Assembly: GCF_028368975.1 (NCBI RefSeq)
Contig: NZ_JAQNDM010000002.1
Location: forward strand, 2,428,007 to 2,492,006
Length of the DNA: 64,000 bases
Direction of reading: 5' to 3'
DNA from: Stigmatella ashevillena
GTDB lineage: Bacteria > Myxococcota > Myxococcia > Myxococcales > Myxococcaceae
Positions within the stretch are counted from its first letter, which is position 1. Every line of letters starts with the position of its first letter. The notes beneath the pieces are model-generated. The model did not search any database and was not told the origin of the DNA. It was given only the letters and a program-made list of their open reading frames with translations. Positions 52,350-61,310 of this stretch are shown here, piece by piece. Both the position numbers and the translations under genes were made by a program.

Positions 52350-53099
52350 TCAGCGCTGGAACTCGACGCGGCGATTCTGGGCCCACGCCTCCTCGTCTGC
52401 CGCGCTGTTGAGCGGGCGCGTCTCGCCATAGCCCACCGTCGAGAGGCGGCTGGCCGGAACGCCCAGGTCGGTCAGGTAGCGCTTGACCGAGGCGGCGCGG
52501 CGGTTGGAGAGCTGGAGGTTGTACTCCTCGGTGCCGCGGTCATCGGCGTGGCCCTGCAGGGCGATGCGGCCCTTGGAGGCCTTGATGCAGTCGGCCAGCG
52601 AGGACAGCCGGCTCTGGGCCTCGGAGGACAGCGAGAACTCGTTGAAGCCAAAGCCCACCGGCTCCCAGTTGCACGCCTCGGCCTGCGCCGTCACGCACTT
52701 GCCGCTCTTGCACTCCTGGCCCTCACCGCAGTCGCTGCTGCTGGAGCAGGTGTCGGACGGAGCCTGGCACCGGCCGCGCTCGCACTTGCCGCCGCTGGGG
52801 CAGCCTTCATCCGACTTGCACTGGGCCTCGGTGCACTTGCCCACTTCGCAGATGCGTCCCGCGCCACACTGGGTATCGGTGGTGCACTCCGGGGGCTTGG
52901 GCACGCACTTGTTGGACTGGCAGGTGAAGCCCTCCTTGCAGTTGGCATCCGTGGCACATTCCTGGCACTGGCCTTGGACGCACACTTCGCCCTTCTCCTG
53001 GCACTGCTCATCCTTGTCGCAGTTGGGGTACGCCTTAGGACAGCCGGTGAGCACTGTTACGGCGAGGGCGAACCCCGCCACGATCGAGATCCGACGCAT
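52350..53099 (-). CDS. crdB: Cys-rich OmpA/Pal-like lipoprotein CrdB
   Basis: This 249-residue protein has a lipobox VLTGC (Cys about 20), about five repeats with spaced cysteines (for example CTTDTQCGAGRICEVGKC, CKSDEGCPSGGKCERGRC), like a disulphide-stabilised stalk, and a C-terminal OmpA-like domain with GHADDRGTEEYN and NRRVEFQR that should bind peptidoglycan. Two adjacent in-frame ATGs exist; the second (53099) is favoured by a GGAG six bases upstream. It is the first gene of the Che3-like operon; in M. xanthus CrdB is a lipoprotein needed for Che3 function. The stalk could present the OmpA domain to the wall. Confidence 0.85.
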   Translation of the reverse strand: MRRISIVAGFALAVTVLTGCPKAYPNCDKDEQCQEKGEVCVQGQCQECATDANCKEGFTCQSNKCVPKPPECTTDTQCGAGRICEVGKCTEAQCKSDEGCPSGGKCERGRCQAPSDTCSSSSDCGEGQECKSGKCVTAQAEACNWEPVGFGFNEFSLSSEAQSRLSSLADCIKASKGRIALQGHADDRGTEEYNLQLSNRRAASVKRYLTDLGVPASRLSTVGYGETRPLNSAADEEAWAQNRRVEFQR

Positions 53100-53155
53100 C
53101 ATTCACTCCAAAATCCGGTCAATGCCCGTCTCGTTCTGACGGGTTCCCCGGCTCG

Positions 53156-53184
53156 CGTGTAGTCGCAGCAAGCCACTGAGTCAA
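53156..53184 (-). promoter_or_regulatory. Candidate sigma-70-type promoter of the crdB-che operon
   Basis: On the minus strand TTGACT (53184-53179), a 17-base spacer and TACACG (53161-53156) form a plausible promoter about 57 bases upstream of crdB. The crdA gene is read the other way from the same 200-base region. Confidence 0.5.
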
Positions 53185-53304
53185 AGCAATTTGTCCCTGT
53201 CCAGGGTCTTCCCACCGGGAGCCATGGGAATCATTGAATCGCCAAACTGTTTCCCGGACAGTGTGGCGCGATGGCTACACCCCCAGCTATCGAGGTCTCC
53301 GCCC

Positions 53305-54804
<1,500 letters not shown>

Positions 54805-54833
54805 GCTCCGCCAGCGCCACGAGGAGACACGGA

Positions 54834-55226
54834 ATGCAGGGTCAGCGAGGGGTTGTGGGGTGGACGCTCGTGCGGATCGTCTTCGGGCTGTCACTCGCGC
54901 TGGGGCACGGGCTGCCGAAGGTGACGGGCAACATGGCGGGCTTCGCCGAGGGGGTGGCCAAGCTGGGCTTCCCCTTCCCGCTCTTCTTCGCGTGGGCCGC
55001 GGCGCTCTCGGAGCTGCTGGGCGGACTGCTGGTCGCGGTGGGCCTCTTCACGCGGCCCGCGGCCACGGTGGCGGCCTTCACCCTGGCGGTCGCGCTCTAC
55101 CGCCACCGCGTGGACCCCTTCGGCACGATGGAGAAGGCCCTGCTCTTCTTCGCGGTGATGGTGGCCGTGGTGCTGGCCGGTCCAGGGCCCTGGAGCCTGG
55201 ACGCCAAGGTGCGGCGCCGTCTCTAG
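54834..55226 (+). CDS. DoxX-family small membrane protein
   Basis: This 130-residue protein has four membrane helices and the DoxX family features (GHGLPKVTGNMAGF near the first loop, AAALSELLGGLLVAVGLFTRPAA). DoxX proteins are often linked to quinone or thiosulphate metabolism and redox stress, but no specific reaction can be assigned. It starts 29 bases after crdA and may be co-transcribed. Convergent with the SRAP gene (eight bases between stops). Confidence 0.85.
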   Translation: MQGQRGVVGWTLVRIVFGLSLALGHGLPKVTGNMAGFAEGVAKLGFPFPLFFAWAAALSELLGGLLVAVGLFTRPAATVAAFTLAVALYRHRVDPFGTMEKALLFFAVMVAVVLAGPGPWSLDAKVRRRL

Positions 55227-55234
55227 CGTCCGCC

Positions 55235-55909
55235 TCAGGCCGCCGCCCGCTCCAGGCAGGCCGGCACATCCTGGGTGGGCGAGTTCACGATACGTGAGAC
55301 TTCATAGGCCTCCAGGCTGTCCTCTTCGAAGGGCACGAGCAGCGGCTGGAGGGCCGCGTGCTCCATCGGCTCCGGGCGGAGCCACAACTCCTGCCCCGCG
55401 GAGGACAGGAGCACGGGCATGCGGTCATGGATGGGGGCCATCAAGGCATTGGGCCCCGTGGTGAGCAGGGTGCAGGAGCGCACCACCTCGCCCGTCTCGG
55501 GAGAGGTCCACTCCTCCCACAGGCCGGCCAGGGCCAGGGGCCGTCCATCCTTGCGGCGAAAGAGAAAAGGCGTCTTGGGCTTCGTGGACTGGCGCCATTC
55601 GAACCAGCCGTCGATGAGGGCCAGGCAGCGGCGGCGCTTGAAGGCAGCGCGAAAGCTCGGCTTCTCGGCCACCGTCTCGCACCGCGCGTTGATGAGCTTG
55701 TTGCCGATGGCGGCATCCTTGGCCCAAGACGGAATGAGTCCCCACCGGTACGCATCCAGCATCCGCTGGCCGTCGTTGGGCACCACGGCCATGAGCTGGG
55801 TGGGGGCAAGGTTGTACCGGGGCCGCTCGATGGCGGCGCGGACGCCCAGAAGGGCGAACTCCCGCGCAAGGTCCACGGCCGGTGTCTGGAGGGTCACGCG
55901 TCCACACAT
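55235..55909 (-). CDS. SRAP-domain (HMCES/YedK) DNA-protein crosslink protein
   Basis: This 224-residue protein has the catalytic Cys2 exposed after Met removal (MCGRVTL), the conserved LIDGWFEW with Glu and the PIHDRMP with His. SRAP proteins bind abasic sites in single-stranded DNA and form a covalent thiazolidine link, shielding the site during repair. The start at 55909 is fixed by the need for Cys2; the upstream in-frame Met at 55945 would bury it. Length is normal. It lies convergent to DoxX. Confidence 0.92.
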   Translation of the reverse strand: MCGRVTLQTPAVDLAREFALLGVRAAIERPRYNLAPTQLMAVVPNDGQRMLDAYRWGLIPSWAKDAAIGNKLINARCETVAEKPSFRAAFKRRRCLALIDGWFEWRQSTKPKTPFLFRRKDGRPLALAGLWEEWTSPETGEVVRSCTLLTTGPNALMAPIHDRMPVLLSSAGQELWLRPEPMEHAALQPLLVPFEEDSLEAYEVSRIVNSPTQDVPACLERAAA

Positions 55910-55967
55910 GGGGCCCAGTATCACCGCGCGGCGGCACGCCACCAACCCCTGAACTCAGGTGGGCTGC

Positions 55968-58259
55968 TCAGCGCTCGAGTGGCAGCACCACCGTGGCCAC
56001 CGCCCCCCCGCCCTCCCGCGGCCGGAGGGAAATGGTGCCGTTGTGGCGCCGGATGATCTCCCGCGAGACATAGAGCCCCACCCCCAGCCCGGAAATGTTC
56101 GCCACCTCCTGGCGCTCTCCCCGCTCGAAGCGCCCAAAGAGCTGCTCCCGGTCCTCCGCGCCCAGGCCGATGCCGCGATCGGCCACCTCGATCTCCGCCT
56201 CCTGCGCCGAGAGGCGCCGCACCCGCACCTCGATGGCCCCTCCCGAGGGGCTGTATTTGATGGCGTTGGCCACCAGGTTGTGCAGCACCTGCTCGATGCG
56301 CATCTCGTCGAACGCCCCCACCAGGGGAGCGGCCTCCAATTGGAGGGTATGGCGAGGCGAGGCCCCCACCAGCGACTCGGCGACCCGCCGGGCCACCTCC
56401 GCCAGATCGATCCGCGTGCACTGCAACGGCAACTTGCCGGAGCCCAGTTGCGAGGCATCCAGGAGCTGGTTCACCAACCGCGTCAGCCGGTCAATCTGCC
56501 GGTCGAAGAGATCCACCCGGGCCACCTGCGCCTCTCCCACCGAGCGCCGCAGCAGGGCCACCTGAACCTTGATCGCCGTGAGCGGCGTCCTCAGCTCATG
56601 GGAGGCGATGGACAGAAAGACATCCTTCTCCCGGCTCGACGCCTCGATGGTCTCCAACTGGCGGGAGAGCTGGGCCGCCATTTGATCGAACGTCCGGGCC
56701 AGCTCGTGCAGCTCACGGGGGGCATCCCGGGTGGCCTCCTCCGCGCGCGCCAGGCGATCTCCCGAGGCCAACCGGAGCGCGGCGTCCGCCACCCGCCGGA
56801 CCGGGGCGAGCACGGCCCGCGCCAGCAACAAGGACACGAGCAGGGTCACCATGACCGCCACCCCCACGGTGACGAGCAGCCCGGCGTAGCTCTGCTCGAC
56901 ATCGTGTTGCAGGAGCGCCGCCGATTGCTCGACGACGACCCGCCAGCCGACCTGCTCCACGCTCCTCACGCAGAACAGATGCGCCGAGCCGGTTCGGATG
57001 AGCAGGCGCCCGTCCGGACGGCGTTGGTAGCTCGACGCGCCCTCGCTTCCAACGGTGTCGAGTGCATCCGACAGGGGGGTGCCCTCGATGCTGAGCACGC
57101 GCCCAACGGTGTCCTCCTGGGTGTCGAAGACCACCCGCTTGCGCGCATCCAGCACCCGCACGCGCTGCTCCTGCGTATGGGATTGGGCACGGGCGTACGC
57201 CCGCATCTTCGGCAAGTCCAACGCGGCCAGCACGTAGCCCAGATACTGGTCCCCCTCACGGATGGGCCCTACCGCCGCCACCAGGGGCGCCTGTTCCCCC
57301 ACGCGGCCCAGGAAGACATCGCTGATCAGCGGGCCGCGGGACTGACGGACCTTCTTCACGTAGTCCCGATCCGAGAAGTCGGTGCCCGCCAGGGTCCTTC
57401 CCTCTGCGTCGCTGCGCGGAGAGAACGCCAGCGCCCGGCCTTCAGCGCTCCCCACATAGGCGTAGATGACCTCGGGCGAATAGGTCACGAGCGAGTCGAG
57501 CCCATCCTCCAAGAACACGGAATGGGGCAGCCCGCCCTGAGGCGACGAACGCTCGCCCAACAATCGGGACAGCTGGGCGACGGCATGAGAGGAGTGCTCG
57601 ATTCGGCGTTCGATCTCACGCACCACGGCGCGCGCGACCTGGAGGTTCTCCTCTTCCACATGCCGCACGGCGACGTCGTAGCGCGCGCGGCCCTCCACCA
57701 TGCCCACCACGAGCGTGGGAATGATGGCGCCCAGGGTGAAGGACAGGGCAAAGGCCCGCCCCATGGAAATGGCCGCCACGGGAGCGGGCAACCACGGGCC
57801 CAGGCGCCGGCGGATTCCAGGCACCAGCAGGGTCACTTGGACGGTCAGGGCCGCCAGCAGGCCATTCATGGCCTGCTTGATCCCCGAGACCACGGTGGCC
57901 TCGAAGGGAAGCCCGGCCATCAACCCGTAGGTCAACAGGAAGTAGACCGGGCTGAGCACCCAGAAGAGCCCATCCGACGAGATGGGCATGAGGCGCCGGC
58001 GCAACGCTCCGACGAAGAGCCCCTCCAGGGCCATGTTGAGCCATCCCCAGGGATGCCCCCACAGCCACAGGGTCCGGACACCGGCAATGGCTCCCGCCAA
58101 CCCTCCTGCGGCAGGGCCCAGCAGCACCGCCGCCATCAGGACCATCCACGGCCCGAGCAACAGGTGCACCCCCGGCAGGATTTCGACCTCCGCCAGGTTC
58201 AGCAGCAGCCCGCCCAGGCCCAGCAGGGCTCCACCTCCGATCCGCTTCCAGATACCCAT
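55968..58259 (-). CDS. Large sensor histidine kinase with multi-TM N-terminus and CACHE-like domain
   Basis: This 763-residue kinase starts with about five membrane helices (1-150) resembling 5TMR/ECF-S-like sensor modules, then a TM near 165-190, an extracytoplasmic double-CACHE-like domain (190-470), a TM near 475-500, HAMP (500-550), the H-box IASHELRTPLTA, N-box NLVANAIKYS, G1 DRGIGLG, and G2 GLGVGLYV. It has no receiver and no adjacent response regulator, so its partner is unknown. It could be the kinase of the nearby CrdA, but M. xanthus CrdS is encoded elsewhere and no evidence links them. The start follows a leader with two alternative hairpins. Confidence 0.85.
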   Translation of the reverse strand: MGIWKRIGGGALLGLGGLLLNLAEVEILPGVHLLLGPWMVLMAAVLLGPAAGGLAGAIAGVRTLWLWGHPWGWLNMALEGLFVGALRRRLMPISSDGLFWVLSPVYFLLTYGLMAGLPFEATVVSGIKQAMNGLLAALTVQVTLLVPGIRRRLGPWLPAPVAAISMGRAFALSFTLGAIIPTLVVGMVEGRARYDVAVRHVEEENLQVARAVVREIERRIEHSSHAVAQLSRLLGERSSPQGGLPHSVFLEDGLDSLVTYSPEVIYAYVGSAEGRALAFSPRSDAEGRTLAGTDFSDRDYVKKVRQSRGPLISDVFLGRVGEQAPLVAAVGPIREGDQYLGYVLAALDLPKMRAYARAQSHTQEQRVRVLDARKRVVFDTQEDTVGRVLSIEGTPLSDALDTVGSEGASSYQRRPDGRLLIRTGSAHLFCVRSVEQVGWRVVVEQSAALLQHDVEQSYAGLLVTVGVAVMVTLLVSLLLARAVLAPVRRVADAALRLASGDRLARAEEATRDAPRELHELARTFDQMAAQLSRQLETIEASSREKDVFLSIASHELRTPLTAIKVQVALLRRSVGEAQVARVDLFDRQIDRLTRLVNQLLDASQLGSGKLPLQCTRIDLAEVARRVAESLVGASPRHTLQLEAAPLVGAFDEMRIEQVLHNLVANAIKYSPSGGAIEVRVRRLSAQEAEIEVADRGIGLGAEDREQLFGRFERGERQEVANISGLGVGLYVSREIIRRHNGTISLRPREGGGAVATVVLPLER

Positions 58260-58264
58260 CCGGA

Positions 58265-58304
58265 GGCGGATTCAGCCACTTCCGCCACCCCTTCGGTGGC
58301 TTTT
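58265..58304. other. Two mutually exclusive hairpins in the sensor-kinase leader
   Basis: GGCGGA (58265-58270) pairs with TCCGCC (58281-58286), while GCCACC (58284-58289) pairs with GGTGGC (58295-58300), the latter followed by TTTT on the plus strand. The second is a plus-strand terminator candidate. The pairs overlap at 58284-58286, so only one forms at a time. Both lie just upstream of the kinase start. Confidence 0.4.
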
Positions 58305-58367
58305 CGGAGGCCTTTCGCTCAGCCCTTTACACCTGGAGCCCGGGCGGCTCCGGCCCGCGGGCGCCCC

Positions 58368-58412
58368 AAAAAACACCGGCGTGGGACCGGAGAAGCTCCG
58401 TGCCCACGCCGG
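58368..58412 (-). terminator. Rho-independent terminator of the S8 protease gene
   Basis: CCGGCGTGGG (58376-58385) and CCCACGCCGG (58403-58412) form a 10-bp stem. On the minus strand it is followed by TG then six Ts (complement of 58368-58373). It is 23 bases downstream of the protease stop. Confidence 0.92.
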
Positions 58413-58435
58413 GAATGAACCGCGCGCCGCTCAGA

Positions 58436-60442
58436 CTAGCGGGTGATGGTCAGCGCCGTGTCGTCGACGAAGAAGCTCGTCGACAGCGAGGCGTCCTCAA
58501 CGCCGTTGAAGTAGACGCGGATCGTCTGGCCCTTGTACGCCGACAGATCAAACGTCTTCAGCACATAGTCCGTCGACTTGTTCAGGTTGCTGTAGGTGGC
58601 CAGCGTCGCCTTCACCGCGTTGGCGCTGTCACGGACCTGAACGCTCAGCTTGTCGTAGGCCACGTTCTCGGTCTCCTTCGTGGTGATCTTCACCCAGAAC
58701 GACAGGTTGGCGGTGCACGCCGCCGCCGGGATGGAGACCTGCTGGTAGACGTAGTCCGTGCGGGCCGAGCCGTAGCCGTTCAGATAGGCCTTGTAGGTGC
58801 CCGTGCGCGGAGCGCTTCCGCTCGTCGAGCCGCTGATGACGCCCGAGGACGCCGTCCAGTTCGCGGTCCCCTCGAAGCCCGGGTTGAGGAGCAGCTGCTC
58901 GGAGGTGCTGCAGCTGCCCGTGGTGTTGCTCACCGTGACGGACACCGCGGCCGAGGCGGCCGAGTTGCCGGAAGTGTCCACGGCGGTGGACGTCAGCGAG
59001 TAGCTGCCGTTGGCCACGCTGGAGGTGTTCCAGCTGATGCTGTACGGCGCGCTGGTGTCGCTGCCGATGAGCACGCCGCTCGCGAAGAAGTCGACGCGGG
59101 CGACGCCCACGTTGTCGCTGGCATTGGCGCTGATGGTGGCCGAGCCGCTCAGCGAGGAGCCGCCCGCGGGGTCCGTGATGGAGGTGGTGGGAGGCGTGGT
59201 GTCGCCCGGGTTCGGCCCGCCACCGCCGATGAAGCCGGTGTAGAGCAGCACGTTCGGCGAGCCGGTGCCGGGGCTGGTGACCTTGCCCGTGGTGCCGTTG
59301 TTCACCAGCGCGTCACGCACCTGCTGCGGCGTGGCAGAGGGGTTGGCCGCCAGGTAGAGCGCCGCGGCGCCCGCCACGTGGGGGCTCGCCATCGAGGTGC
59401 CGCTGATGGTGTTGGTGGCCGTGGTGCTGGAGTACCAGGACGAGGTGATGCTGCTGCCCGGGGCGAAGATGTCCAGGCACGTGCCGTAGTTGGAGTAGCT
59501 GGCCCGGGCGTCGGTGCGCTCGGTGGCGCCCACGGTGATGGCGCTGGGGGTACGGGCCGGCGAGTAGTTGCAGGCGCTCGCGTTGTCATTGCCCGCGGCG
59601 ACGGCGAACACCACGCCCGCGGTGATGGCGTTGGCGACCGCGTCATCCAGCGTCTGGGAGGCGCCACCGCCGAGGCTCATGTTGGCCACGGCCGGCTTGA
59701 CGTGGTTGGTCTTCACCCAGTCCACGCCGGCGATCACGCCCGCGGTGGTGCCCGAGCCGTTGCAGTCCAGCACGCGCACCGGGTGGATGGTGACCTTCTT
59801 GGCCACGCCGTAGACGGTGCCGCCCACCGTGCCCGCCACGTGAGAGCCGTGGCCGTTGCAGTCCGTGGCCGCGCCGCCCGTGGTCACCGCGTCGTACCCG
59901 TTGCCGATGCGGCCGGTGAACTCAGTGTGGGTGGTCAGCACGCCGGTGTCGACGATATAGGCGTGAACGCCGGTGCCGTCGTTGTTGTAGTTGTAGGTGC
60001 TGTTGAGCGGCAGCGCGGCCTGGTCAATGCGGTCGATGCCCCAGGTGGCGCCCGTCTGCGTCCCAACGGCCTCCACGAAGCTGTCTTCCTCGATGTAGGC
60101 GACGCGCGGGTCGGCGAGCAGCTCACGGGCTTGCGTCTCGCTCATCCGGGCGGCAAAGCCGTTGATCGCGGAGGAGTAGGTGTGGAGCAGCTCGCCGCCC
60201 GTCTTGACGGTCATCTGCCGGGCAATTTCACCGTCGGCCGCCAGCGATACCGTCTTGAGGTCGCTCTTCAGCACGACGATGTAGCGGTTCGGAACGGCTC
60301 GCGAACTCCGCAGCAACTGGGCCATCTCGCCAAGCTTCTGCTTCGGCGGCAGGACATCGCCCTCCTGCTCACTCATCTCGGCACCACACGCACCGAGCAC
60401 CAGGAACGACGCAGTGCATGCAGCTTTCGTGATCCGCTTCAT
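58436..60442 (-). CDS. Secreted subtilisin-like serine protease (S8A, proteinase K type) with C-terminal Ig-like and jelly-roll-like domains
   Basis: This 668-residue precursor has a signal peptide with possible lipobox (VLGAC, Cys19), an inhibitor-I9 propeptide (about 50-125), a catalytic domain (135-405) with Asp in YIVDTGV, His in GHGSHVAG, oxyanion Asn in AAGNDN and Ser in [12 protein letters not shown], an Ig-like domain (about 420-510) and a C-terminal beta domain (about 520-668) probably binding the cell surface or carbohydrate. All catalytic residues are intact. It should be exported and autoprocessed. The region upstream is AT-rich, probably the promoter. A strong terminator follows. 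Confidence 0.94.
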   Translation of the reverse strand: MKRITKAACTASFLVLGACGAEMSEQEGDVLPPKQKLGEMAQLLRSSRAVPNRYIVVLKSDLKTVSLAADGEIARQMTVKTGGELLHTYSSAINGFAARMSETQARELLADPRVAYIEEDSFVEAVGTQTGATWGIDRIDQAALPLNSTYNYNNDGTGVHAYIVDTGVLTTHTEFTGRIGNGYDAVTTGGAATDCNGHGSHVAGTVGGTVYGVAKKVTIHPVRVLDCNGSGTTAGVIAGVDWVKTNHVKPAVANMSLGGGASQTLDDAVANAITAGVVFAVAAGNDNASACNYSPARTPSAITVGATERTDARASYSNYGTCLDIFAPGSSITSSWYSSTTATNTISGTSMASPHVAGAAALYLAANPSATPQQVRDALVNNGTTGKVTSPGTGSPNVLLYTGFIGGGGPNPGDTTPPTTSITDPAGGSSLSGSATISANASDNVGVARVDFFASGVLIGSDTSAPYSISWNTSSVANGSYSLTSTAVDTSGNSAASAAVSVTVSNTTGSCSTSEQLLLNPGFEGTANWTASSGVISGSTSGSAPRTGTYKAYLNGYGSARTDYVYQQVSIPAAACTANLSFWVKITTKETENVAYDKLSVQVRDSANAVKATLATYSNLNKSTDYVLKTFDLSAYKGQTIRVYFNGVEDASLSTSFFVDDTALTITR

Positions 60443-60499
60443 AGGACCTCTTCTTCTTGTTGGGGGGATGGTTCTGCTTGCCTGTTTCAGGCAGCGGTA

Positions 60500-60640
60500 A
60501 AACTACTGGCCGTGATTCAGTACCGTCAATACGGATTATCAACTTCTCGGCGGGTTGACTTCAATTACACGAGTTTCAGCTTGTTTAATATTTTATAGCT
60601 AGACTGCATTTGATATGTCTTAGTCTTTGAGAATCACTCC
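60500..60640. promoter_or_regulatory. AT-rich intergenic region between the protease and OmpA-like genes
   Basis: The 220-base gap between divergent genes includes about 140 bases far richer in A and T than the rest, with TTGACT near 60550 and runs such as TTTAATATTTTATAG. It must hold the promoters of both genes, but no pair of boxes with normal spacing is convincing enough to mark. Confidence 0.4.
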
Positions 60641-60662
60641 TCACCTACTTCCGGAGGCATCC

Positions 60663-61181
60663 ATGCGCCTGAAGGCACTCTGCATGGCTGTATCGCTGTT
60701 GGCGGCACCTGGCGTGGCACTGGCGGCTCCAAGCCCGGTAGAGCAATTCAAGAAGGCCGCGGGCAACGCGAGCAAGTCCACGCTGGAAAAGAAGATCAAC
60801 ACGAAGCTGACGGAGGACGCGCGCAAGAACCAGTGCAGTTTCAAGACTGGCACGGACGTGCTGGAAGCCGGCTGTGACCAGAAGCTCAAGAACCTCACCG
60901 CCGCGCTCGTCGAAGCCAAGAAGCAACTCGATGCGGGCGGCGTGAAGAACTACAAGTTCGAGGTCTCCGGGCACACCGACTCCAGCGGGGATGCGGCGAA
61001 GAACAAGGCGCTGAGCGAGAAGCGCGCCGCCGTCATCGTGAAGGAGCTGGTGTCCCGCGGGGTGCCCCTGGCCGAGATTCTGGCGGTGGGGCGGGGCTCG
61101 GAACAGCCGCTGGTGAAGCCGGACAACACGGCCGCGAAGAAGGCGAAGAACCGGCGCTACGAAATCCAGGTAAGGCTCTGA
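60663..61181 (+). CDS. Periplasmic OmpA-like peptidoglycan-associated protein
   Basis: This 172-residue precursor has a signal peptide without lipobox (cleavage near VALAAPS, residue 22), a short helical region with a possible disulphide (Cys58 and Cys71), and an OmpA-like domain (about 95-172) with GHTDSSGDAAKN and the NRRYEIQV motif, as needed for diaminopimelate binding. The ATG at 60663 has GGAGG five bases upstream, so the in-frame ATG at 60627 is rejected. It is a soluble or loosely attached wall binder. It stands alone and is followed by a hairpin. Confidence 0.9.
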   Translation: MRLKALCMAVSLLAAPGVALAAPSPVEQFKKAAGNASKSTLEKKINTKLTEDARKNQCSFKTGTDVLEAGCDQKLKNLTAALVEAKKQLDAGGVKNYKFEVSGHTDSSGDAAKNKALSEKRAAVIVKELVSRGVPLAEILAVGRGSEQPLVKPDNTAAKKAKNRRYEIQVRL

Positions 61182-61213
61182 AAGGAAAGCTCTGAAAAGC
61201 CCGGGAGCGGCCG

Positions 61214-61237
61214 GGCCGGGTCACTTCGGTCCCGGCC
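61214..61237 (+). terminator. Probable terminator hairpin after the OmpA-like gene
   Basis: GGCCGGG (61214-61220) and CCCGGCC (61231-61237) form a 7-bp stem with an inner AC-TTCG-GT. There is only a short T tail (TTCCC), so efficiency is uncertain. Confidence 0.5.
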
Positions 61238-61310
61238 TTCCCGGCGGGTCCCCTTGGACTGATTGCGATTCAGGTCGCCTAAAGGGCCCGCATCCATAGA
61301 ATCGCGGCCC

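Noticed and set aside
55968-58259. Identification of the large kinase as CrdS
   Set aside because: Position near crdA is suggestive, but the M. xanthus CrdS gene is remembered as lying elsewhere and no CrdS-specific feature could be confirmed.
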